In this document: piece by piece, positions 1-5,548 of the stretch
How positions within the stretch are numbered: the stretch's first letter is position 1
How the letters are laid out: each line of letters begins with the position of its first letter
Source: Pedobacter sp. UBA1654
GTDB taxonomy: Bacteria; Bacteroidota; Bacteroidia; Sphingobacteriales; Sphingobacteriaceae
Reading direction: 5' to 3'
Assembly: GCA_002320935.1 (NCBI GenBank)
Contig: DCLG01000095.1
Coordinates: 13,918 to 19,465 of the forward strand
Length of the DNA stretch: 5,548 nucleotides
The notes under the pieces: generated by a model
What the model was told of the DNA's origin: nothing
What the model saw: only the letters and a program-made list of their open reading frames with translations
The model's database searches: none
Program-made: the position numbers and the translations under genes

Positions 1-603
1 TTCCATGCTGATAGTGCAAGGAAAGTAGTCCTGAATATTTCCGGCGGTGGCACCTCTTTCAGAACAGATGGAGAAACGGACAGTCTGATCGCAGCGGCAG
101 TGGAAAAATCAAGGGGAACATTTACATTGAAAAAAGAGTTTCTGGACTCCGTGCAGACGCTGACATTCAGAATGCAGGAAAAGAAAGGTAAGTGGGATAT
201 TGGTGATGGCAGTAACGATGTGAAATTTAAACTGCATGCAGCACCAGAATGGGCGTTGAATATGAACATGGGGGCTGGAGAAGTTGAGTTTGACCTCTCG
301 CCATACAAAGTAAGGACCTTTAACTTTGAAGGGGGTGCAGCAGCATTGGACATCAAAATGGGTGATCTGCTGCCCATTGCAGATGTTGTTGTAAAAACCG
401 GTGTTGCAGATGTCAAAATTGCAGTTCCAACTGCTGCAGGATGTCGTATTAAAAGTAGTACCGGACTTTCATCAAAGGACTTTACGGGATTCACAAAGCT
501 GGATAACGGCACCTACGAAACGCCGAACTATGCCACATCAACAAAAAAGATCTTTATTACCCTTGATGGGGGTTTAAGTAACTTCGAAGTTAGCCGTTAC
601 TAA
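1..603 (+). CDS. LiaF-like toastrack-domain protein, C-terminal part (5' end outside window)
   Basis: The reading frame is open from base 1 to the TAA at 601-603, giving 200 residues with no start needed. The first internal ATG would lie far inside the domain, so the true start is upstream of the window. The visible part alternates short beta strands with glycine turns: MNMGAGEVEFDLS at about residues 88-100, a GGAAALDIKMG repeat unit, a KTGVADVKIAVP unit, and a closing DGGLSNFEV unit at about 189-197. This is the pattern of the C-terminal repeated beta-strand domain of LiaF-like (DUF2154, 'cell wall-active antibiotics response') proteins. In that family the missing N-terminus usually carries several membrane helices, but none can be seen here. 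In Firmicutes LiaF restrains an envelope-stress two-component system; in Bacteroidota the role is unknown. It lies 2 bp before the RDD gene and is probably co-transcribed with it. The family call is by pattern, not by alignment. Confidence 0.8.
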   Translation, partial: FHADSARKVVLNISGGGTSFRTDGETDSLIAAAVEKSRGTFTLKKEFLDSVQTLTFRMQEKKGKWDIGDGSNDVKFKLHAAPEWALNMNMGAGEVEFDLSPYKVRTFNFEGGAAALDIKMGDLLPIADVVVKTGVADVKIAVPTAAGCRIKSSTGLSSKDFTGFTKLDNGTYETPNYATSTKKIFITLDGGLSNFEVSRY

Positions 604-605
604 TT

Positions 606-1229
606 ATGATGTCCGGTTCCGCATCAACAGAATATACTGTTGTCATAGATGGCAAGCCTCAGGGTCCATTTACACTTGAGGGTCTTAAGGGGATGCACAT
701 TAAACCTGGTACTTTCATTCGTAAACCAGGAATGGCCGACTATAAAGAAGCTCACGAGTTCGCCGAACTGCGTGAGCTTCTTGGCTTTCAATACCAACAA
801 ACTGCCCCGCAATACTTCGCATCCTTTGATCAACGGCTTCTGGCATCTGTGATCGACTATTTCATGCTGCTGATGGTTTATGTTTTTGTGCTGCTGCTAA
901 GCTTTTTGGTTATACAGGAAAAAGGTGCAAGGATTTCGGTGGCTATCACGATGTTACCCTCACTTCCAGTCATGAAATTTTTTTATGGTGTGTTCGCAGA
1001 AAGTTCAAAGGCGCAGGGCACTTTAGGGAAAAAGCTTTTGAATATTAAAGTAACTGATATGTGGGGTAACCGGATAGATCTGATGACTGCCTTTGGCCGT
1101 AATGCAGCCAAAGTGTTGTCTGTGCTGCCTTTTTTCTTCGGCTATCTCTATAGTTTTCTCAACAAAAAGCAACAATGCTTTCACGACATGGCTGCAAATA
1201 CGCTAGTTATTAAAGATCGATTGATATAA
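606..1229 (+). CDS. GYF_2-RDD domain membrane protein
   Basis: This is a 207-residue protein of unknown function. Residues about 9-58 (YTVVIDGKPQGPFTLEGL, then TFIRKPGMADYKEA) fit a GYF_2 domain, a small fold thought to bind peptides and common at the N-terminus of bacterial membrane proteins. The rest fits the RDD family: FDQRLLASVID at 74-84 opens the first membrane helix (about 82-103). A second hydrophobic stretch spans about 110-131, then GTLGKKLLNIKVTD at 138-151, a third hydrophobic stretch at 170-185, and the closing CFHDMAANTLVI at 191-202. Known RDD proteins include suspected ion antiporters and maturation factors, but most are uncharacterised, so no transport substrate is claimed. 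The start may be ATG 606 or the adjacent ATG 609; neither has a Shine-Dalgarno sequence. The 2 bp gap to the upstream LiaF-like gene suggests translational coupling and a shared envelope role. The domain calls are pattern-based. Confidence 0.87.
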   Translation: MMSGSASTEYTVVIDGKPQGPFTLEGLKGMHIKPGTFIRKPGMADYKEAHEFAELRELLGFQYQQTAPQYFASFDQRLLASVIDYFMLLMVYVFVLLLSFLVIQEKGARISVAITMLPSLPVMKFFYGVFAESSKAQGTLGKKLLNIKVTDMWGNRIDLMTAFGRNAAKVLSVLPFFFGYLYSFLNKKQQCFHDMAANTLVIKDRLI

Positions 1230-1233
1230 TCTT

Positions 1234-1241
1234 TATCTTTG
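1234..1241 (+). promoter_or_regulatory. Candidate -7 promoter element of ispG (TATCTTTG)
   Basis: TATCTTTG matches the Bacteroidota -7 consensus TAnnTTTG at all fixed positions and lies in the 18 bp gap between the RDD gene and ispG. It ends 6 bp before the ispG ATG, so a transcript from it would begin at or very near the start codon and carry almost no leader. No clear -33 TTG is present 17-23 bp upstream; that region reads through the end of the RDD gene. The match and its position are seen in the sequence, while promoter activity is inferred. Confidence 0.5.
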
Positions 1242-1247
1242 TAACGC

Positions 1248-3209
1248 ATGGAAAACGTAACAACTCCACCTGTACTTGGTGGCATATATTGCAACAGCTT
1301 AACTGATTATTCAAGATTTACTACCCGGGAAGTATACATCGGTGATGTGCCAATGGGTGGAAATAATCCGATCCGTATTCAGTCAATGACCACAACTGAT
1401 ACCATGGATACCATGGCAACGGTGGAACAAACCATCAGGATGGTCAATTCTGGCTGTGAATATGTTCGGATTACGGCACCGAGCATGAAAGAAGCGGAAA
1501 ACCTGGCAAATATTAAAAGGGAGTTGCGCAGTCGTGGTTACAATGTACCCCTTGTAGCAGATATCCACTTTACGCCAAATGCTGCGGAAGCAGCTGCCAG
1601 AATAGTGGAGAAGGTACGTGTGAATCCGGGAAACTATGCGGATAAAAAACGATTCGAAAATATTGAGTATACACAGCTTGCTTACCAGGCCGAGTTAGAA
1701 CGCATTTATAAAAAGTTCAAGCCGCTGGTAAACATCTGTAAGGAGTATGGTACGGCCATGCGTATTGGTACCAATCATGGTTCGCTTTCCGACAGAATCA
1801 TGAGTCACTATGGTGATACTCCGAGAGGAATGGTTGAGTCTGCGATGGAATTTATCCGCATGTGCGAAGATTTGAACTATTATAATCTGGTCATATCCAT
1901 GAAAGCCAGCAACACGCAGGTGATGGTACAAGCGTACCGTTTGTTGGTGGAAACGATGGTTAAAGAAGGCATGAATTATCCGCTGCATCTTGGTGTTACC
2001 GAAGCAGGTGATGGCGAAGATGGACGGATTAAATCAGCTGTTGGTATTGGAACCTTGTTAGAAGACGGTCTGGGAGATACGATCCGGGTGTCGTTAACAG
2101 AAGATCCGGAGTTTGAAGCGCCCGTGGCGAGAAGTTTGGCGGATCGGTACTCGAAACGCCAGGCGGCAACAGCTCCTGTGCAGGCTATAGATCCGGGAAA
2201 CCTTAAGTATAGCCCATTTGAATATAACAGACGTCACAGCTCAGTGGTGCAGAACATTGGCGGACATCACCATCCGGTGGTTATGCTTGATGTACGTACT
2301 GAAAACCTTAAAGATCCTTTCTTTTTAAGTTCCGCTGGCTATCGGTACGATGCGGGGCTGGATAAATACAATCTTGCAGATCAGGCTGCGGACCTTGTGT
2401 ACCTGGGTGACGAACTGCCTTCATTTTCTTTCCCGGGAAACCTTCGTCAGGTGTTTAACTATAAAACCTGGTTGTCACTTAAAGACAGGACCAACTGTTA
2501 CCCGTTATATCTGGCAACAGACTTTATTCAGGCAGAAATAAAGGATCCGTCCATCAATCTTGTAATCCTTAATGCCCTGCATTTTGATGAGGTATTCTTA
2601 AAAGCGCTGCGTGATCATGTGGTACTGGTTCTGGAAACATCTGCGGAACACGGTATGGCTGAGCAACGTGTTTTCTTCAGTAACATGCAAGCAGCCGGCA
2701 TTGATTTGCCTGTAATTATAAAGCGTAGCTACAAGGCGATCAGCAATGATGATCTGATGCTTTATGCGGCGACAGATCTTGGAGCGCTGTTAACCGATGG
2801 TTTTGGTGATGGCATCTGGGTGGTTAAGGAAGATGCACAGGATCTTGCCCTGGTGAACAGTATGAGTTTTGGAATTCTGCAGGCAACACGTACGAGAATA
2901 TCAAAAACTGAATACATCTCTTGTCCAAGTTGTGGCAGAACACTCTTCGATCTGCAGGAAACGACCCAACTGATCCGCTCCCGGACAGATCATCTAAAAG
3001 GTATTAAAATTGGGATCATGGGTTGCATTGTTAATGGCCCGGGCGAAATGGCAGATGCCGATTATGGTTATGTAGGTACAGGACCCGGCAAGATTACGCT
3101 TTATCGTGGCAAACAAGTGGTGAAAAAGAACGTAAATACAGAACGTGCTCTGGATGACCTGATTGAGCTTATTAAAGAGGACGGAAACTGGACAGAAAGC
3201 CTCCGATAA
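1248..3209 (+). CDS. ispG: 4-hydroxy-3-methylbut-2-enyl diphosphate synthase, long (three-domain) form
   Basis: IspG (GcpE) is a cytoplasmic 4Fe-4S enzyme. It reductively converts 2-C-methyl-D-erythritol 2,4-cyclodiphosphate to HMBPP, the penultimate step of the MEP pathway to isoprenoids. At 653 residues it is far longer than the roughly 370-residue E. coli enzyme and matches the Bacteroidota/plant type. Residues about 25-300 are the TIM barrel (IRIQSMTTTDTMDT, VPLVADIHFTP, VRVNPGNYADK, and GDGEDGRIKSAVGIG from about 254). Residues about 305-545 are the inserted domain, beginning near NIGGHHHP at 336-343. The C-terminal iron-sulfur domain holds the three cluster cysteines C559, C562 and C593, plus E600 in GCIVNGPGE, which corresponds to the fourth ligand. 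The cysteine spacing agrees with the E. coli enzyme, so the protein looks active. The ATG is the first in frame after the upstream stop region and leaves about 25 residues before the conserved REVYIGDVPMGG. There is no Shine-Dalgarno; see the TATCTTTG element just upstream. Confidence 0.97.
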   Translation: MENVTTPPVLGGIYCNSLTDYSRFTTREVYIGDVPMGGNNPIRIQSMTTTDTMDTMATVEQTIRMVNSGCEYVRITAPSMKEAENLANIKRELRSRGYNVPLVADIHFTPNAAEAAARIVEKVRVNPGNYADKKRFENIEYTQLAYQAELERIYKKFKPLVNICKEYGTAMRIGTNHGSLSDRIMSHYGDTPRGMVESAMEFIRMCEDLNYYNLVISMKASNTQVMVQAYRLLVETMVKEGMNYPLHLGVTEAGDGEDGRIKSAVGIGTLLEDGLGDTIRVSLTEDPEFEAPVARSLADRYSKRQAATAPVQAIDPGNLKYSPFEYNRRHSSVVQNIGGHHHPVVMLDVRTENLKDPFFLSSAGYRYDAGLDKYNLADQAADLVYLGDELPSFSFPGNLRQVFNYKTWLSLKDRTNCYPLYLATDFIQAEIKDPSINLVILNALHFDEVFLKALRDHVVLVLETSAEHGMAEQRVFFSNMQAAGIDLPVIIKRSYKAISNDDLMLYAATDLGALLTDGFGDGIWVVKEDAQDLALVNSMSFGILQATRTRISKTEYISCPSCGRTLFDLQETTQLIRSRTDHLKGIKIGIMGCIVNGPGEMADADYGYVGTGPGKITLYRGKQVVKKNVNTERALDDLIELIKEDGNWTESLR

Positions 3210-3230
3210 TTTAAAACCTTTCTAAATTAT
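3206..3230 (+). terminator. AT-only inverted repeat overlapping the ispG stop, weak terminator candidate
   Basis: ATAATTTA (3206-3213) and TAAATTAT (3223-3230) are exact reverse complements around a 9-base loop, and the left arm includes the ispG stop codon. The stem has 8 pairs but no G-C, and no T-run follows, so it is not a classical intrinsic terminator. It could mark a transcript end or be chance in AT-rich spacer DNA. Confidence 0.25.
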
Positions 3231-3246
3231 TGTTAATTACAGCCTA

Positions 3247-3280
3247 ATGACAGTGGGACAGCATCCGCTTGTTACTTTTG
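3247..3280 (+). promoter_or_regulatory. Candidate hemA promoter: ATGACAGT box and TACTTTTG -7 element
   Basis: TACTTTTG at 3273-3280 matches the Bacteroidota -7 consensus TAnnTTTG fully. It would place the transcript start near 3286, giving a leader of about 24 bases before the TTG start of hemA. Eighteen bases upstream, in the -33 position, there is no TTG but the box ATGACAGT (3247-3254), which also occurs before hemC. The second part, GTTAC at 3271-3275 overlapping the -7 element, recurs before hemC at the same distance from the start codon. The -7 match is direct; the function of the upstream box is inference. Confidence 0.5.
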
Positions 3281-3309
3281 TTACATAAAAAATAACACCA
3301 GAACCTACC

Positions 3310-4542
3310 TTGGAATATTTAAAGATTATTGCTTTCACTCACAAACAAATTGATCTAAAAGCTTTAGGTAAATTGGTGATTTGCGAGCAAACACTTGATG
3401 ACCGACTTAAAAAAATTCAGGAAGAATTGAACATAGAGGAGATCTTTTATGTCGGCACATGTAACAGAGTTGAATTTATTTTTACTACACCCGAACAAGT
3501 TGACTGTGATTTCACGGTTAAGTTTCTACGGGTTTTAGATATGGGGCTTCCAGAAGAATATATGGACGCTTTTGTTGAAAAAGTATCTGTTTATGAGAAG
3601 GTAGAAGCTTTCAATCATTTGTTAAGAACATCATGCTCTTTAGAAAGTCTGGTGGTAGGAGAGAAGGAAATTCTTGCACAGATCAGAAAAGCCTATGAAA
3701 ATTGCAGGCTTGCAGGTTTTACCGGTGATGGTCTTCGTACCATTATGGACCGTGTTGTGAAAACCGCTAAAGAAGTTTATACCAATACCAATATCTCCAA
3801 AAATCCGGTTTCTGTTGTATCACTTGCTTACCGGAAACTTCGTGATCTAAGTATGTGTGCGAATTCCAGATTGCTGATTATCGGATCTGGTGAAACCAAT
3901 AAAAATCTAGCGCAGTACCTTAAAAAACATAAATATTCGAATTTTTCTATCTTCAACAGAACGGTAGAAAATGCAGCTTCAATGGCTGCCGACTTGAATG
4001 GTAAAGCTTATCCGCTTACTGAACTTGAAAACTTCAAAGGTGGCTTTGATGTAATCATCACTTGTACCGGCGCAACAGAGCCCATCATTACAGAAGAGAT
4101 TTATAAGAAGTTGCTGAACGGCGAGACCGACAAAAAAGTTATTGTTGATCTTGCTATTCCAAATGACACCGCACCAGAGGTGATCAAAAACTATCCTGTC
4201 CACTACATCGAAGTGGAATCTTTAAAAGAAATTGCCCGCAAAAACATCCAGGAACGTTACGACGAACTGGTTCATGCGGAAACCATCATTGAGCAGAACA
4301 TCAAAGAATTTGATCTTGTATTACGTCAGCGCAAAATTGAAATTGCAATGAGCAGTGTACCTAAGAAAATCAAAGAGATTAAAAATACCGCAATCAATGG
4401 GGTGTTTGCTGATGAAATCAGTACTATGGATGAAAACTCCAAGCTTATCCTGGAAAGGGTAATGAATTATATGGAGAAAAAATGCATCAGTGTACCGATG
4501 GTAATGGCCAAAGAGATCCTTGTGAATAACAACGAGATCTAG
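3310..4542 (+). CDS. hemA: Glutamyl-tRNA reductase
   Basis: HemA uses NADPH to reduce the glutamate on glutamyl-tRNA(Glu) to glutamate-1-semialdehyde, the committed step of the C5 route to heme and other tetrapyrroles. The 410-residue length is close to the family norm (E. coli 418). The N-terminal catalytic domain has the active cysteine C51 in GTCNRVE, the conserved histidine H103 in HLLR and the signature SLVVGEKEIL at 113-122. Next come the linker KNPVSV at 164-169, a Rossmann NADPH domain with GSGETN at 192-197, and a helical C-terminal dimerisation region to residue 410. The start is TTG: an in-frame TAA at 3286-3288 closes the frame upstream, no ATG or GTG lies between, and the first downstream in-frame ATG (3541) would remove the catalytic cysteine. 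Conserved-looking N-terminal sequence (KIIAFTHKQIDL) begins directly after the TTG. No Shine-Dalgarno is seen. The next gene, hemC, acts further along the same pathway. Confidence 0.97.
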   Translation: MEYLKIIAFTHKQIDLKALGKLVICEQTLDDRLKKIQEELNIEEIFYVGTCNRVEFIFTTPEQVDCDFTVKFLRVLDMGLPEEYMDAFVEKVSVYEKVEAFNHLLRTSCSLESLVVGEKEILAQIRKAYENCRLAGFTGDGLRTIMDRVVKTAKEVYTNTNISKNPVSVVSLAYRKLRDLSMCANSRLLIIGSGETNKNLAQYLKKHKYSNFSIFNRTVENAASMAADLNGKAYPLTELENFKGGFDVIITCTGATEPIITEEIYKKLLNGETDKKVIVDLAIPNDTAPEVIKNYPVHYIEVESLKEIARKNIQERYDELVHAETIIEQNIKEFDLVLRQRKIEIAMSSVPKKIKEIKNTAINGVFADEISTMDENSKLILERVMNYMEKKCISVPMVMAKEILVNNNEI

Positions 4543-4576
4543 GCTTCGTCAAGGCAATTACATTATTTCTATAATA

Positions 4577-4608
4577 TTTAAGACTATAGCTCTTTTAGGT
4601 TAAATTTG
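4577..4608 (+). promoter_or_regulatory. Candidate hemC promoter (TTTA, 20 bp, TAAATTTG)
   Basis: TAAATTTG at 4601-4608 matches TAnnTTTG at all fixed positions. TTTA at 4577-4580 lies 20 bp upstream, where the -33 element (TTTG/TTG) is expected, with three of four bases agreeing. A transcript from here would start near 4615 and have a leader of about 70 bases before hemC. This would make hemC separately transcribed from hemA, although read-through from hemA is also possible. A second candidate lies downstream at 4621-4658, and the sequence alone does not decide between them. Confidence 0.4.
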
Positions 4609-4620
4609 TCTTCGATCAGC

Positions 4621-4658
4621 ATGACAGTATCATCTTTAGATGCGCTGGTTACATGTTG
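4621..4658 (+). promoter_or_regulatory. hemC upstream region sharing boxes with the hemA promoter
   Basis: ATGACAGT (4621-4628) is repeated exactly from the hemA upstream region. GTTAC at 4648-4652, followed by a TTGTTA match at 4656-4661, also has its counterpart there. GTTAC begins 39 bases before the start codon in both genes. Spacing from the ATGACAGT box to the TAC of the second box is 18 bases at hemA and 21 here. The corresponding -7 sequence here (TACATGTTG) is a poorer match than at hemA. It may be a second promoter or a binding site; this is inference from two copies only. Confidence 0.3.
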
Positions 4659-4686
4659 TTAATGCGTTATATCATATTAAATCTGA

Positions 4687-5548
4687 ATGAAAAGACTTAT
4701 TATCGGCACTAGAGGTAGTGACCTGGCTTTATGGCAGGCCAATTATATCAAAGACAGACTTTCTGATATTGGTGTCGAAGCTGAACTCAAAATCATTAAA
4801 ACGCAAGGAGATAAAATCCTAAATTTAAGATTAGATAAACTTGAAGGAAAAGGTTTCTTTACAAAAGAGCTTGAAGAGGAACTTTTGCATGGAACGATTG
4901 ATCTTGCCGTGCACTCGCATAAAGATCTTCCGACGGTACATCCTGCAGGTTTGATTATAGCCGCAGTTCCTGAACGTGAAGACCCTTCAGAGCTTTTGCT
5001 GATTCTTAAAGATTGTGTAGACGTTACTCAAAAATTATCGCTTAAAACCGGTGCAATGGTTGGTACCTCATCCAACCGCCGGAAAGCGCAGATCCTTGCC
5101 TCCAGAACGGATTTAAACATTGAAGATCTTCGCGGAAATGTTCCTACCCGGATCCAAAAACTCCGTGATGAAAACTATGATGCTATTCTGTTGGCAAAAG
5201 CTGGTGTGAACCGGCTGAAGATAGATCTCAGCGAGTTTCATGTTGAGGTTATTGAGCCTACAGAATTGATTCCTGCACCTGCACAGGGCGCTTTGGCCAT
5301 TCAGATCAGGGAAAATGATACAGCGCTTTATGAGGTATTACAGCAAATCCATGATCCGGAAACAGCAAGTCAAATTGCGGTAGAACGGAAAGTGTTGAAT
5401 TTATTTGAAGGCGGATGCCATATGCCTTTAGGTTGCTATTGTAAAAAAGAGAACGGCAAGTACGAGATCTGGACTTCGAAAGCAGAAGATAGTGATGCTT
5501 TTCCGGATCGTGTTTTCTTTAGGACCGAAAGCCTTGATGGTATGGCAG
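4687..5548 (+). CDS. hemC: Hydroxymethylbilane synthase (porphobilinogen deaminase), 3' end outside window
   Basis: HemC is a cytoplasmic enzyme that joins four porphobilinogen molecules head to tail into hydroxymethylbilane, using a covalently bound dipyrromethane cofactor. The frame is open from ATG 4687 to the window edge, giving 287 full codons of an expected 300 or so, so only the C-terminal end is missing. Visible family motifs are GTRGSDLALWQ at 7-17, KTQGDKI at 38-44, GKGFFTKELE at 54-63 and the substrate-site VHSHKDLPT with catalytic D80. These are followed by REDPSELL, VGTSSNRRKAQ at 125-135, LRGNVPTR at 148-155, PAPAQGALAI and EGGCHMPLG at 241-249, where C244 is the cofactor-attachment cysteine. 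Two further cysteines (C250, C252) follow closely. The ATG puts GTRGS at the usual distance from the N-terminus; no Shine-Dalgarno is seen. It follows hemA by 144 bp. Genes for uroporphyrinogen-III synthase and decarboxylase often come next in related genomes, but that lies outside this window. Confidence 0.97.
   Translation, partial: MKRLIIGTRGSDLALWQANYIKDRLSDIGVEAELKIIKTQGDKILNLRLDKLEGKGFFTKELEEELLHGTIDLAVHSHKDLPTVHPAGLIIAAVPEREDPSELLLILKDCVDVTQKLSLKTGAMVGTSSNRRKAQILASRTDLNIEDLRGNVPTRIQKLRDENYDAILLAKAGVNRLKIDLSEFHVEVIEPTELIPAPAQGALAIQIRENDTALYEVLQQIHDPETASQIAVERKVLNLFEGGCHMPLGCYCKKENGKYEIWTSKAEDSDAFPDRVFFRTESLDGMA

Noticed and set aside
624..852. Two short open frames, one on each strand, inside the RDD gene
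   Set aside because: Both overlap a well-supported gene in other frames, show no recognisable domain and have no start context; they are shadows.
1400..1417. Tandem ACCATGGAT-like repeat in ispG
   Set aside because: It encodes the conserved DTMDTM stretch of the Bacteroidota IspG N-terminus, so the repeat follows from the protein sequence.
1383..1988. Two minus-strand open frames within ispG
   Set aside because: They lie opposite the conserved TIM-barrel coding sequence, and their histidine-rich translations are typical of antisense reading of this gene.
2350..2541. 63-codon plus-strand frame within ispG
   Set aside because: It overlaps the ispG insertion domain out of frame and has no family features.
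3210..3309. Possible riboswitch or small gene in the ispG-hemA gap
   Set aside because: The gap is only 100 bp, has several stop codons and lacks any recognised aptamer core; the promoter elements explain its visible structure.
3979..4203. Minus-strand open frame within hemA
   Set aside because: It is antisense to the NADPH-domain coding sequence and has no promoter or domain.
4569..4597. Possible terminator after hemA: CTATA/TATAG repeat and an overlapping AAGAC-TATA-GCTCTT hairpin followed by T residues
   Set aside because: The stems are only about five base pairs, one is bulged, and the T-run is short and broken; not distinguishable from AT-rich spacer.

Overview
The window looks like ordinary core chromosome of a Bacteroidota bacterium, most likely of the Sphingobacteriaceae (Pedobacter-like) type. 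This rests on four things. IspG is the long form with a large central insertion. There are no clear Shine-Dalgarno sequences before the starts. Two starts are preceded by exact matches to the Bacteroidota -7 promoter consensus TAnnTTTG. The proteins themselves have the look of that group. The genus is inferred from general familiarity, not from a search.

Layout: all genes are on the + strand. (1) At 1-603 is the 3' end of a LiaF-like 'toastrack' domain protein, cut by the left edge. (2) Two bases later, at 606-1229, is a small membrane protein joining an N-terminal GYF_2-like domain to an RDD domain. These two are probably co-transcribed and probably concern the cell envelope. (3) At 1248-3209 is ispG, the penultimate step of the MEP isoprenoid pathway, with a promoter-like TATCTTTG directly before its ATG. 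(4) At 3310-4542 is hemA (glutamyl-tRNA reductase), which appears to start with TTG. (5) At 4687-5548 is hemC (hydroxymethylbilane synthase), cut by the right edge.

HemA commits glutamyl-tRNA to tetrapyrrole synthesis, and HemC later joins four porphobilinogen molecules into the linear tetrapyrrole. The pair is therefore the start of a C5-pathway heme cluster that probably continues beyond the window. The intergenic gaps before hemA (100 bp) and hemC (144 bp) share short sequence boxes, one at exactly the same distance from the two start codons. This is the most interesting non-coding signal here and may reflect shared promoter architecture or shared control.

I see no mobile element, CRISPR array, tRNA, rRNA or convincing riboswitch, and no evidence of a new biological system. 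No gene-free stretch exceeds 150 bp.
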